From positions 1 to 39,247 of the forward strand of contig JAAUSY010000021.1 of assembly GCA_012032475.1 (NCBI GenBank): a DNA stretch of 39,247 nt, in the 5' to 3' direction. Positions 7,791 to 16,556 of the stretch are shown piece after piece (the stretch's first letter is position 1; each line of letters begins with the position of its first letter). A program made the position numbers and the translations under genes. This stretch comes from Chloroflexaceae bacterium (lineage in GTDB: Bacteria; Chloroflexota; Chloroflexia; Chloroflexales; Chloroflexaceae). The notes under the pieces are model-generated. The model was not told where the DNA came from. It ran no database searches and worked only from the letters and a program-made list of their open reading frames with translations.

Positions 7791-9624
7791 GCCCCCACGG
7801 TGGTCGCGGCGCAACCCGCAGCGTCCGTTCGGCGTGGTAGGTGACCAACCCCGGCGGCCCACCGGGGATTTTGCGGACGCTCTTGCGGCGGGCGATGTCT
7901 ACCTCGACGCGTGCTTCTGCCTGACCGCGGCTGAAGTGGGCTGCCAAGCCCGCTGCCTCTTCCAGGGTCGCTTCGGGCACCTCCCTCCCTGCCGTGCGCA
8001 CAATGACATGCGCACCGGGGATGGCGCGAGCATGCAGCCATAGGTCGTCGGGCCGCCCGATGGTAAAGGTTACCTCGGCATTCTGCTCGGCGCTGCGCCC
8101 CACGTAGAGCGCAAAGCCGTCGCTTGATATCAGGCGCAGCGGTCGGATGCGGGGGGATGGTGGCAGCTTCTTCTTCTGGCGCTTGCCCGCTTGCGCCTTC
8201 TTCCGTCCTGCTGGTTGGCGGGTTGCCGCAAGATACCCCTGGGCTTCTGCCTCCCGCGCAATCTGTTCTATCTGCTCGCGCTCGTCGGCCACATCAAGCA
8301 GCGCCGACAACTGTTCTAGCCCGGCCAGGCGCGTTTCGGTGTCTCGCAGCCGCTCCGCTACGTGTACGGCTCCGCTCTTTGCCTTCTCGTAGCGACGGAA
8401 GCGCTCCTGGGCACATTCGACCGGGGTGCGGTCGGGGTCCAGCGCAATCGTGGTTCCCTCCACCTCCAGCGTCTCCTGACCGGGTGCGAGGGTGTGCAAA
8501 AAGGCGAAAATCATTTCCCCCTCCCACCGCACCTGGTCGAGGTTGCGGGTGCGTTCCTGTTCGGTCCGGAGCTGGTCAAGCTGGCGCTCCAGCCGGGCAC
8601 GAGCCGCACCAAGCTGTTCCTGAACGGCCTCGCGGCGCTGGTGGTGCGCGGTCAAATCCTGGTGGGCGGCGTAGAACGTTTCCAGCGCCGCGCTCATACT
8701 GGCCTGCGGCTGTGCCCCCGCCATATGGGTGATGCGGTAGGGCGCATAGGCCTGCGGTCCTGCCGGGCCTGGCTCATTGGGGTTGGGCACCAGCGAAGGT
8801 TCCCACGGAGCCGTCCAGAGGTCGCGCAGGCAGGCTGCCAGTGCCCGCAGCGAAACCCGTTCATTGCGGCCGGGTTGGATTGCCACCACCGGGGATTGCG
8901 TCGGGACCTGCTGGGCTGCCCGGTGCACCACCTCCCGCGCAACCTGTGGAGAAACCCCTCCATAGCCCCCGACCAGCGCCCGGACCAGGTCTGGTTCTCT
9001 GGCAATCAGGTCGCTCATCTCCCCGGCGTTCGCCATCGTCGGGTCGCGCTTGTTCTGGGGCGGCGGCCCGGCATAGGCAACCTTCGGCAATATCACGCGG
9101 TGGCTCATCTGGGCATTGACCCGCCGGATGCTTTCCAGAATGATGTCCTCCTCATCCACCAGGATGATATTGCTCCATCGGCCCATGGTTTCGATCATCA
9201 GCCGAACCCGTGTCTCCAGGGGGGGGGTGGCCGGGTCCGGGGCGTCTTCCGTCTCGTGCGGGCATTCCCGTTCCAGGGAGTTGCGTAACTCGGCTTCTTT
9301 GACTATACTGACGGTGAGGATAAGGATTCGCTCCAGGGGGGGATGGTCAATGGCAACGATGCGCCCGCCAGCAAGGTATTTCCGCAGCAGCAAGAGCAGG
9401 GGCGTGGGTTGTTCTACCCCGCGGGAAAGTTTCCCGCCGACCAGGTGGACCCGCGCCAGTTGCGGGTGGACCGAAGCAAGCAACTGGTGGCGCTGCCGGT
9501 GGGCATACACCTCCAACCCGATACTCAGGGCATCGGGGAGCAACACCCGCTGAATACGCCCGCCCAGGATGGTGGTTCGTAGCTCGTCGGTTATGGCTGC
9601 CAGCGTCAATGCATCGAAGTACAT
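7786..9624 (-). CDS. rqcH: Rqc2/RqcH-family NFACT protein (ribosome quality control)
   Basis: The protein has 612 residues. The N-terminal NFACT-N domain begins MYFDALTLAAITDELRTTILGGRIQRVL, written here as the family FDgl..L..EL...l.GgRI pattern. A long charged, coiled-coil region covers about 330-460. The C-terminal NFACT-R domain covers about 495-600 with GFALYVGRSAEQNAEVTF and DDLWLHARAIPGAHVIVR. RqcH homologues bind 50S subunits carrying stalled nascent chains and recruit tRNA-Ala to add C-terminal alanine tails for degradation. Older annotations call the family fibronectin-binding protein FbpA. The basic linker before NFACT-R (KKAQAGKRQKKK) fits rRNA contact. The start at 9624 has no strong ribosome binding site, but a minus-strand extended -10 (TGGTATCCT, 9718-9726) is suitably placed. 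Confidence 0.9.
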   Translation of the reverse strand: MYFDALTLAAITDELRTTILGGRIQRVLLPDALSIGLEVYAHRQRHQLLASVHPQLARVHLVGGKLSRGVEQPTPLLLLLRKYLAGGRIVAIDHPPLERILILTVSIVKEAELRNSLERECPHETEDAPDPATPPLETRVRLMIETMGRWSNIILVDEEDIILESIRRVNAQMSHRVILPKVAYAGPPPQNKRDPTMANAGEMSDLIAREPDLVRALVGGYGGVSPQVAREVVHRAAQQVPTQSPVVAIQPGRNERVSLRALAACLRDLWTAPWEPSLVPNPNEPGPAGPQAYAPYRITHMAGAQPQASMSAALETFYAAHQDLTAHHQRREAVQEQLGAARARLERQLDQLRTEQERTRNLDQVRWEGEMIFAFLHTLAPGQETLEVEGTTIALDPDRTPVECAQERFRRYEKAKSGAVHVAERLRDTETRLAGLEQLSALLDVADEREQIEQIAREAEAQGYLAATRQPAGRKKAQAGKRQKKKLPPSPRIRPLRLISSDGFALYVGRSAEQNAEVTFTIGRPDDLWLHARAIPGAHVIVRTAGREVPEATLEEAAGLAAHFSRGQAEARVEVDIARRKSVRKIPGGPPGLVTYHAERTLRVAPRPPWGR

Positions 9625-9735
9625 CTGGAATCAATTTCAGTTATTCGCGTTCGCTCGTATCAAACCTGTCAAACGTATCAGCTTTATCAATACCAGTGCC
9701 AGTATCAGTACCAATAAGGATACCACATATCACTC

Positions 9736-10368
9736 ATGACGAATCTCAGCATGAACCCGATTCTTGATGGAGGCCCCCCCGTACCGCTCCTGGTAGTCCT
9801 GTCTGGCCCGTCCGGGGTGGGGAAGGACTCGGTTCTGATGCGGATGCGAGAACTGGGGTTTCCCTTCCACTTCGTCGTCACCTTCAACAGCCGGCCCCAA
9901 CGCCCCGGCGAAGTTGATGGCATTGATTATCACTTTGTCAGCAAGCGGGATTTTGAGGCGATGATGGACCAGGAAGAATTGCTCGAATGGGCCATGGTCT
10001 ATGGGCACTACCGTGGTATCCCGAAGTCCGAGGTGCGCCGGTCCCTGGAGAGCGGGCGCGATACGATTCTGCGTATCAATGTGGATGGGGCCGCGACTAT
10101 CAGGCGCATTGCGCCAGAGGCCGTGATGATTTTCATTGCGCCTGGTTCTCTGGACGAACTGCGCCACCGTCTGACGATGCGCCGGACCGACTCTCCCGAA
10201 GAGATTGAGCGGCGGTTGGCGCTGGCCCACGACGAGCTTGCCCAGGTGCCGGGGTTCGACTACGTGGTGGTCAACCACGAAGACCGGCTCGACGAAGCAG
10301 TCGGGCAGATACGGGCAATCATTGCCGCGGAAAAACAACGGGTGTTCCCGCGGCGGGTCCGCCTGTGA
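9736..10368 (+). CDS. gmk: Guanylate kinase with non-canonical GKD P-loop
   Basis: The protein has 210 residues, the usual length. Guanylate kinase converts GMP and ATP to GDP and ADP. The P-loop is GPSGVGKDS, with Asp where most bacterial enzymes have Ser or Thr after the lysine. The GMP-binding region reads TFNSRPQRPGEVDGIDYHFV and MVYGHYRGIP, where most bacterial enzymes have TTR and YGT. From memory, this set (GKD, SRPxRPGEVDG, VYGxYxGIP) is typical of plant organellar guanylate kinases, so the enzyme is probably an active member of that subclass and not degenerate. The start could be 9736 or 9751; neither has a good ribosome binding site. The 7TM-HD gene follows 112 bp downstream. Confidence 0.92.
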   Translation: MTNLSMNPILDGGPPVPLLVVLSGPSGVGKDSVLMRMRELGFPFHFVVTFNSRPQRPGEVDGIDYHFVSKRDFEAMMDQEELLEWAMVYGHYRGIPKSEVRRSLESGRDTILRINVDGAATIRRIAPEAVMIFIAPGSLDELRHRLTMRRTDSPEEIERRLALAHDELAQVPGFDYVVVNHEDRLDEAVGQIRAIIAAEKQRVFPRRVRL

Positions 10369-10480
10369 GACCGAAGCTATCATCAGTCTGGTGATGGGGA
10401 GGGACCCATTGTTGGGTTCACATGGGTGCGGGGTGCTGCATCCCCACTTGCTCATCACCGGCCATGAAAGGGGAACGCCA

Positions 10481-12652
10481 ATGACCAGGCATGTATTGGG
10501 AAAGGCCCCGGAGATGAAGGGAAACGTTCATCAGAAAGACCAGCCGCGACCGTGGTGGTATCGCTACCGGGTGTTCCTGGCCGGGTTGCTCCTGGGGGTC
10601 GGGTTGTGGGTGGCGATGGCGCTGCACCTGCCCAACGATACGGGGGCGCTCGAAGTGGGGTCCCCCAGTCCGGCCAGTATCCAGGCGCGGCGCAGTGCCG
10701 AATACATCAGCGAGGTCCGGACGGCCTCGGCGCGGGCCCAGGCCGAAGCCCGGCCAGAGAATTTTGTCTATGCCGTGGATTTTGAGCTGCCGTCGAAACA
10801 GCGGACGCAACTGGACGAACTGCTGACGACCATCACCAGCGTTCATACGGACCCGACCCTGAGTGACGAAGAAGAGCTGGAAAACCTGACGGAACTATCC
10901 CAGGCCACCGGGGTGCTTTCGGACACACTGGCAGAGATGGTGATATCCCTCGATGATGAGGAATGGAACAACGTTCGGAAGAAGACCCTCAGCCTCTATG
11001 ACCGGGCGATGGAGCGGTATGACTATGAACTGACGGAAGAGAGCCTGAAGCAGATTCGGGAGGTGGTGCTCCCATCGTGGACCAACTATCTCACCCAACC
11101 GCAGCGCAATCTGGTTTCGGCGTTTATTTCTACTTTTTTGCGGGTCAACCGCGTGCTGGATGAAGAAGCTACCCAGAAGCGCAAGAAAGAAGCCCGCGAG
11201 GCCGTGGAGCCAGTCCGGGTGAATATTCAGACCGGGGCGAGCATTGTGCGCGAGGGCGACTTGATTACGCCGGAAATCGTCGAGCAGGCCCGCGCCACCG
11301 GGGCGCTTCCCCGGCGCTTGAACCGGCTCTCGCTGGTCGGAGTGGGGGTGCTGAGCGGGCTGCTTTCGCTCATCTTTATGCTCTATCTGGCCTTTCTCCA
11401 GAAGGATATCATCCGGCAGCCTCGCCCACTGCTGGTGATCACCGTGGCGCTGATTGTCACGGCAATCATTGCCCGCCTGCTCCAGTCGGTGTGGCCCGAC
11501 CAGGCCTACGCCTTTCCGCTGTCTACCACCATCCTGGTGCTGGCGGTGGTGTTCAACCTGCCTATTGCGCTTTCGTCGGCGATGCTCTTGAGCATTGTGG
11601 TTGGCGTGCTCGATAATGCGGCGCTCTCGATGACTGTCACAATGATGGCCGGGAGCACCGTTGCCGTCTTTGCGGTGCGCGGAGCCGACCGCTCGCTCAC
11701 CTTTCTGCTGGCCGGACTGGGGATTGCGGCGATGACGACCATGACCCAAACATCCTTCTGTATGTTCAACACCGGCGGCCTGTGTGAGGATGAATGGCTG
11801 ACGATGCTCATCTTCAGCGGCACGAACGGGGGGTTGTCGGCCATTCTTTCGCTGGGGTTATTCAATATCGTCGGGAATATTGCCGGGGTGGTCACCCCGC
11901 TCAAGCTGATGGAGTTGTCGCACCCGGCCCAACCCATGCTGCGGAAGATTATTCACGAAGCGCCCGGCACCTATTACCACAGCATTGCCGTGGCAAACCT
12001 TGCCGAGGCCGCAGCGGATGTGGTGGGGGCCGATGCGCTCTTGTTGCGGGTCGGTGCCTACTATCACGATATTGGCAAAACTCTGCGCCCGTTCTTCTTC
12101 ACCGATAATCAGATGGGGCGCGAGAATGTCCATAATGACCTCGACCCCTATACCAGCGCGGAGATTATCATTGACCATGTGCGGGAGGGCATCAAGATGG
12201 CCCGCTCGGCCGGCCTGCCCGACCAGATTGTGGATTTCATCGCCACGCACCACGGCACCGGCCTGGTGGGGCATTTCTACCAACTGGCGCTCCGCCAGCA
12301 CGACACGGTGAACCCGAAGGATTTTCGCTACCCCGGCCCGGAACCCTGGACCCGCGAACAGGGTATCTTGATGCTGGCAGATTCTGTTGAGGCCACGGTG
12401 CGGGCCAAGGTTCAGAACGGCAAGCTGGTTGCGTCGGGTGCGGCGGAAAATGGGCAGGGGCAGAAGGGTGGAAACGGTGGCAACCAGACGCTTGAGCAAC
12501 TGGTCAATGGGATCATTGATGAACGGGTCCGCAGCGGTCAGCTTGATAATACGTCGCTCACGCTGCGCGACCTAGTGCGTATCCGCCAGGCGTTCATTAC
12601 CAGCCTGAAGAGCATCTACCACCGCGCACGGAATACCTTCCCCAGGTGGTGA
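10481..12652 (+). CDS. 7TM receptor with HD hydrolase domain (PgpH-like cyclic-di-AMP phosphodiesterase)
   Basis: The protein has 723 residues from the ATG at 10481, which has AAAGGGG 8 bases upstream. In order there is a signal-anchor helix (about 31-50), an extracytoplasmic 7TMR-HDED sensor region (about 60-275), seven transmembrane helices (about 283-485) and a cytoplasmic HD domain. Metal-binding motifs are visible: the first His in YYHSIAVANLAEAA (about 500), the HD doublet in YYHDIGK (about 528-529) and ATHHGTG further on. PgpH proteins hydrolyse c-di-AMP to pApA. A Gly/Asn/Gln-rich insertion (about 645-670) separates HD from the last helices. No ybeY or phoH neighbour is seen, although the family often has one. 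The intergenic piece before it carries a CTCATCACCGG fragment of the repeat class. Confidence 0.88.
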   Translation: MTRHVLGKAPEMKGNVHQKDQPRPWWYRYRVFLAGLLLGVGLWVAMALHLPNDTGALEVGSPSPASIQARRSAEYISEVRTASARAQAEARPENFVYAVDFELPSKQRTQLDELLTTITSVHTDPTLSDEEELENLTELSQATGVLSDTLAEMVISLDDEEWNNVRKKTLSLYDRAMERYDYELTEESLKQIREVVLPSWTNYLTQPQRNLVSAFISTFLRVNRVLDEEATQKRKKEAREAVEPVRVNIQTGASIVREGDLITPEIVEQARATGALPRRLNRLSLVGVGVLSGLLSLIFMLYLAFLQKDIIRQPRPLLVITVALIVTAIIARLLQSVWPDQAYAFPLSTTILVLAVVFNLPIALSSAMLLSIVVGVLDNAALSMTVTMMAGSTVAVFAVRGADRSLTFLLAGLGIAAMTTMTQTSFCMFNTGGLCEDEWLTMLIFSGTNGGLSAILSLGLFNIVGNIAGVVTPLKLMELSHPAQPMLRKIIHEAPGTYYHSIAVANLAEAAADVVGADALLLRVGAYYHDIGKTLRPFFFTDNQMGRENVHNDLDPYTSAEIIIDHVREGIKMARSAGLPDQIVDFIATHHGTGLVGHFYQLALRQHDTVNPKDFRYPGPEPWTREQGILMLADSVEATVRAKVQNGKLVASGAAENGQGQKGGNGGNQTLEQLVNGIIDERVRSGQLDNTSLTLRDLVRIRQAFITSLKSIYHRARNTFPRW

Positions 12653-12685
12653 AGGCGTAGCGGGGAAAGCAGGAGGGTCAGGAAA

Positions 12686-13896
12686 TCAAATCTGCGCTCC
12701 CAGGGCATCCGCGACCGTGAAGATGTCTTTATCGCCGCGTCCCGAAAGGTTCACCAGGATGGTCTGGTCGGGGCGCATGGTGGGAGCCTGCTTGATAGCT
12801 TCGGCAATGGCGTGGGCGCTTTCCAGCGCGGGGATGATGCCCTCAAGCTGCGAAATTTTCTGGAAGGCGTCGAGCGCTTCGGTGTCGCTGGCGCTGGTGT
12901 AGCTGGCCCGCCCGGTGTCGTGCAACCAGGCGTGTTCGGGCCCGATGCTGGCGTAGTCCAGCCCGGCGGAGATGCTGTGGGTCAGCGCAATCTGGCCGTC
13001 GCCGTCCTGGAGGACGTAGGAAAAAGTCCCCTGGAGCACGCCAACGCGGGCATCGAAGAAGCGCGCCGCGTGGTCACCCAGGCTCCGACCGCGCCCCCCG
13101 GCCTCCACACCGCACAGCGCGACCCCGGTGTCTTCCAGGAACGCATGGAAGATGCCCATGGCGTTGGAGCCGCCCCCCACGCAGGCAATCACCACGTCGG
13201 GCAGGGTACCGGTGGCCTCCTGCATCTGCTGGCGGGCTTCGCGCCCGATGATGCTCTGGAAGTCGCGCACCATCGTCGGGTAGGGGTGGGGTCCAAGGAC
13301 CGACCCGAGCAGGTAGTAGCTGTCGGGGTTGGTGACCCAGTCGCGCAGTGCTTCGTTGATGGCGTCTTTCAGGGTGCGGCTTCCGCTGCTCACGTTGCGC
13401 ACTTCTGCGCCGAGTATCCGCATGCGGAAGACGTTGGGGCGCTGGCGGGCCATATCTTCGTCGCCCATATAGACGACGCACGTGATGCCGAGCAGCGCAC
13501 ACACGGTGGCAGTAGCAACGCCGTGCTGGCGGCGCCGGTTTCGGCAATGATGCGCTGCTTGCCCATACGCTTTGCCAGCAAGCCCTGCCCCAGGGCATTG
13601 TTGATTTTGTGGGCACCGGTGTGGGCCAGGTCTTCGCGCTTGAGGTAGATACGCGCCCCGCCGCAGTATTCCGTCAGCCGCCGCGCAAAGGTGAGCGGTG
13701 TTGGCCGACCGACATAGGTTCGGTTCAGGTCGTTGAACTCTTTCCAGAAGTCCGCGTCATCACGGAGCGCGGCATAGGCTTCTTCCAGCGCGGTCACCGA
13801 TGGGATCAGCGTTTCGGGCATATAGCGCCCGCCGTAGCAGCCAAACCGACCCTTCGACGGGGTTTCACGAGGTAATCGTTGGTCCTGGTCTCTCAT
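12686..13896 (-). CDS. trpB: Tryptophan synthase beta subunit, interrupted by a one-base frameshift
   Basis: Two minus-strand frames together make one TrpB of about 403 residues: 13896 to about 13531, then about 13530 to 12686. The first carries [16 protein letters not shown] and the PLP lysine ([15 protein letters not shown]97). The second carries the phosphate loop VGGGSNAMG and the C-terminal [10 protein letters not shown]. The break is inside the conserved [11 protein letters not shown] motif; adding one G to give GGCGCCGGCCAG restores it exactly. TrpB joins indole and serine to give tryptophan. An extended -10 (minus strand, 13926-13934) and AGGAGAG before the ATG support expression. No trpA or other trp gene is next to it. 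A sequence error is likelier than a pseudogene, but a true lesion cannot be excluded. Confidence 0.9.
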
Positions 13897-13925
13897 GCTT
13901 ACTCTCTCCTGCTATCATCGCCGCC

Positions 13926-13934
13926 AGTATACCA
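13926..13934 (-). promoter_or_regulatory. trpB extended -10 promoter
   Basis: The minus strand reads TGGTATACT, giving a predicted start about 20 bases before the trpB ATG. No clear -35 box is present. The same nonamer lies upstream of the moaD-moaE fusion gene (34038-34046). Confidence 0.5.
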
Positions 13935-13960
13935 CATTTCCACCAGCATACGGACTGATG

Positions 13961-13984
13961 GGCCGGTGGGCCGGCGGGCCGGTG
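13961..13984. repeat. GGCCGGTG octamer, three tandem copies
   Basis: GGCCGGTG, GGCCGGCG and GGCCGGTG follow each other without spacers, just upstream of the -10 box of the WD40 gene, where a -35 box would be expected. Confidence 0.7.
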
Positions 13985-13990
13985 GTGATA

Positions 13991-13999
13991 TGCTATAAT
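13991..13999 (+). promoter_or_regulatory. Extended -10 promoter of WD40 gene
   Basis: TGCTATAAT, a perfect extended -10, with no -35 box. The ATG at 14008 would be within a few bases of the predicted transcript start, so the mRNA may be leaderless. Confidence 0.6.
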
Positions 14000-14020
14000 C
14001 TCTCACGATGAACGATTTCT

Positions 14021-15043
14021 GTGATGACGCGGCCCGACCAGTTGGCACCGGAGCCGATGCCCCGGCCCTACGGCGGTTGCTGGCGGCTATCTCTGAGCCA
14101 GCCCCACCCCCCCCGACGACCGGTCGCCCGGCTCGTGCCGCTGCGCCCCCTCAAGGGCCACATTGACCGGGTGTGGGGCGTGGCGTGGGAGCCGCACAAC
14201 GGTTTGCTGGCGTCGGCATCCAGCGACGAAACGGTGCGTATCTGGCGGGTCTCCGATGGGGCTTTGCTCCAGGTGCTGGCCTACCACACGGCGTGGGTGC
14301 TGGATGTAGCCTGGTCGCCCGGCGGGGTGCTGATTGCCTCGGCATCGGGCGATGGCACCATCGGACTGTGGGAGGCCGAGCACGGGACCCTGACACGGGT
14401 GCTGGAAGGCCATACCGATGGGGTCTATCATGTGGCGTGGTCTCCCAATGGGCGGATGCTGGCGTCGGTATCGCGGGATGGCACGTTGCGGGTCTGGCGC
14501 ATTCGGGATGGCTCGCTTCAGTGGAGCCGGGTCGGGCACCGCCGCGGGCTGTGGTGTGTGGCCTGGTCGCCCGATGGTCGCTCGCTGGCAACCGGAGGGT
14601 GGGGAGGGACTTTGCAGCTCTGGGAGGCGCAAGCGGGAACGCTGACCCGCACGCTTGAGGGGCACACCAACCACGTCAATGGCGTGGCCTGGGCACCGGA
14701 TGGGAGACACCTGGCTTCGGCATCGAATGATGGGACCGTCCGTGTGTGGCATATACACATCGAGGATGACGAGCCGCGGCGGGTGCTGGACGAGCACCAG
14801 CACCGGGTGCGGGGCGTGGCCTGGGCACCGGATGGGGTGCATCTGGCTTCGGCGTCAGACGACACGACGATACGTATCTGGAACGCGCTGGATGGAACTT
14901 CGATCCACCGGCTCGCCTCCCACACCGGCTATGTCTACCGGGTGGCGTGGTCGCCGGATGGGCAGATGCTCGCATCGGCGTCGGATGATGCGACCCTGTG
15001 GGTTTGGCAGGTGGACTATGTGGACGATGATGAAGCCCACTGA
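14021..15043 (+). CDS. WD40-repeat protein (single seven-bladed propeller)
   Basis: From 14021 the frame encodes 340 residues. From about residue 43 onward there are seven WD40 repeats with regular GH...V..VAWSPDG..LASAS.D.T..(I/V)W spacing, enough for one beta-propeller. Such propellers are protein-interaction scaffolds; no kinase, caspase or NACHT domain is attached. The first ~40 residues are doubtful. In another frame an ATG at 14008 encodes a better N-terminus (MNDFCDDAARPVGTGADAP and a short helix) and would join the WD40 frame if the eight-C run at 14107-14114 had seven bases. The promoter at 13991-13999 favours 14008 as a leaderless start. The last 28 bp overlap the convergent lipoprotein gene. 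Confidence 0.85.
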   Translation: MMTRPDQLAPEPMPRPYGGCWRLSLSQPHPPRRPVARLVPLRPLKGHIDRVWGVAWEPHNGLLASASSDETVRIWRVSDGALLQVLAYHTAWVLDVAWSPGGVLIASASGDGTIGLWEAEHGTLTRVLEGHTDGVYHVAWSPNGRMLASVSRDGTLRVWRIRDGSLQWSRVGHRRGLWCVAWSPDGRSLATGGWGGTLQLWEAQAGTLTRTLEGHTNHVNGVAWAPDGRHLASASNDGTVRVWHIHIEDDEPRRVLDEHQHRVRGVAWAPDGVHLASASDDTTIRIWNALDGTSIHRLASHTGYVYRVAWSPDGQMLASASDDATLWVWQVDYVDDDEAH

Positions 15044-16556
15044 ATGGTTCCGCCCGGCGCATATCCCTGCGCTGGAAGTTCGACCGCTGCGCCTCCGTCG
15101 GCCCTGAGCCAGAGCAGGCGCGATGCCGGGTGGTCGCCCGGTGCGCTCCCTGCGGTTTCGACCTCAACAACGGCCCCGCTCCCATCCGGTGCCCAGAGCA
15201 CCTGGCGAATCGGATGGTGGTCATGGCGCACGGCCACCGGGTCGCCGCTGCCATCGGAGGCCACGCGGTACATCGTGAAGGATGGCGGGGTTCCCTCTCC
15301 TGCCTGGGGAGGAAGCGGCGTGGTTGGTGCCAGAAACAGGGCAACCTGCCCATCGGGCATCGGGTGGGGGTAGGCCACTTGCATGGGGGTTCCATCGGCG
15401 CTGCCGTCAAAGACCAGTTCGGCCACTCCGGTAGCTGCATCGGCCCGCCATAGCCCCGTTGGCACAGGGACATCCTGTGTCCCTGATGGGGCATCCCCTG
15501 CGGTCGTCACCGTCATGGCGGCTGTCACTGCTACGTAGACGGTGCTGCCATCCTGGCTCCACGCGGCGCTCCCGCGGGGGGGCAGCGGGAGGGGGTGGAC
15601 GGGTGGCGGTGCCTGGTGCAGGGGGGTCAGCGACCCGTCCGGCTGATAGATAGCGAGGGTACCTCCCGCCGGTGTTCCCGCGGCATGCAGCAGGAGGCGG
15701 GTTCCATCCGGGGAAAGCGCTTCTGGCCGATACCGGGTTCTGTCCGGGGCAGGGCCTGCGTCGGGTTGGAGGCAGACGGGGCACATCCCGATGTCGTAGG
15801 ATTCGAAGACGCCCGGCCCGCCCGCTCCGGCGGAACATCGGGCAGCGGGGACCCCACGCGATAGGCGATGCGCTGGCCGGTGCTGTTCGGGTCAAGCTCG
15901 CGGATACTCTCGTCGTCGGCCAGGAAGAGCGGGGAACTGAGCGGCCCGTGAAACACCTCGCGCCGCTGCTGCCCGTCGGCAGCAAGGTAGACCAGGAGAC
16001 GTTCCGTTCCGTTTTCGCCCGGCGTGGCCGGTTCGCCTGTCAAGGCCATCTCAACCAGGCAGGCCAGGGCACCGGTCGTGGGGGAGACCGCAAACTCGAC
16101 CACCCGCCCCGGCTCGTTCGTAACGGTCACCACGGCGGTTTTCGCCATCCCACCGGTTCCATCGGTTCTATCCGTTCTCCCGGTTCCACCCATTTCGAGC
16201 CGCGCAACCTGCCCATCGGTGGTGAGGAAGAGGAGTGGGGCCGGAAGGGTGCTCACGCTCGTTTCCGTGACGGGTGGCGCGTGTTGAGCACTGAGCCGCT
16301 CCGGGGTGGTCGTCGGGGGTTCGGTTGCTCCGGTCGGGGTCAGGGGCAGTGTGACCGTCACAGATGGGGCCGTGAGGGTGGGTAGTCCGGATGTTTCGGT
16401 GGGCACTGGGAGCGTCGGTGAGTTGGGCAGGTCAGGTGAGCCGGGTGGGCTAGATGGTTCGGATGGGTCAGATGGGTCAGGGGTGCGAGTCGAAAGACTG
16501 CACGTCGTGAGAATAGTGAGCAGGCTGACCAGTATCAGGCGAAAAATATTGTTCAT
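15016..16556 (-). CDS. Putative beta-propeller lipoprotein, interrupted by a frameshift
   Basis: Two minus-strand frames (16556 to about 15815, then about 15815 to 15016) join into one product of about 513 residues. It starts MNNIFRLILVSLLTILTTCSL, a signal peptide with a weak lipobox (LTTC). A Pro/Ser/Thr-rich spacer built on 9-bp repeats covers about 25-100. TolB/WD-like blades follow (LLFLTTDGQVARLE, ALSPDGTRLLLHAAG, VLWAPDGSGAVVEVE). One base is missing near 15809-15830, where a restored GGCC would continue the frame as AVFESYDIGMC. The ATG overlaps the stop of the upstream WD40 gene by 4 bases, so the two are translationally coupled. The most likely location is the outer face of the cytoplasmic membrane. 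Function is unknown. Confidence 0.7.
16154..16189. repeat. 9-bp tandem repeat inside lipoprotein gene
   Basis: Four imperfect 9-mers (CGGTTCCAT, CGGTTCTAT, CCGTTCTCC, CGGTTCCAC) encode the G-R-T-D-R-T-D-G-T stretch of the lipoprotein. Confidence 0.6.
16453..16479. repeat. 9-bp tandem repeat inside lipoprotein spacer
   Basis: GATGGTTCG, GATGGGTCA and GATGGGTCA in tandem encode D-P-S-D-P-S-E-P-S on the minus strand, the start of the low-complexity spacer behind the signal peptide. Confidence 0.65.
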
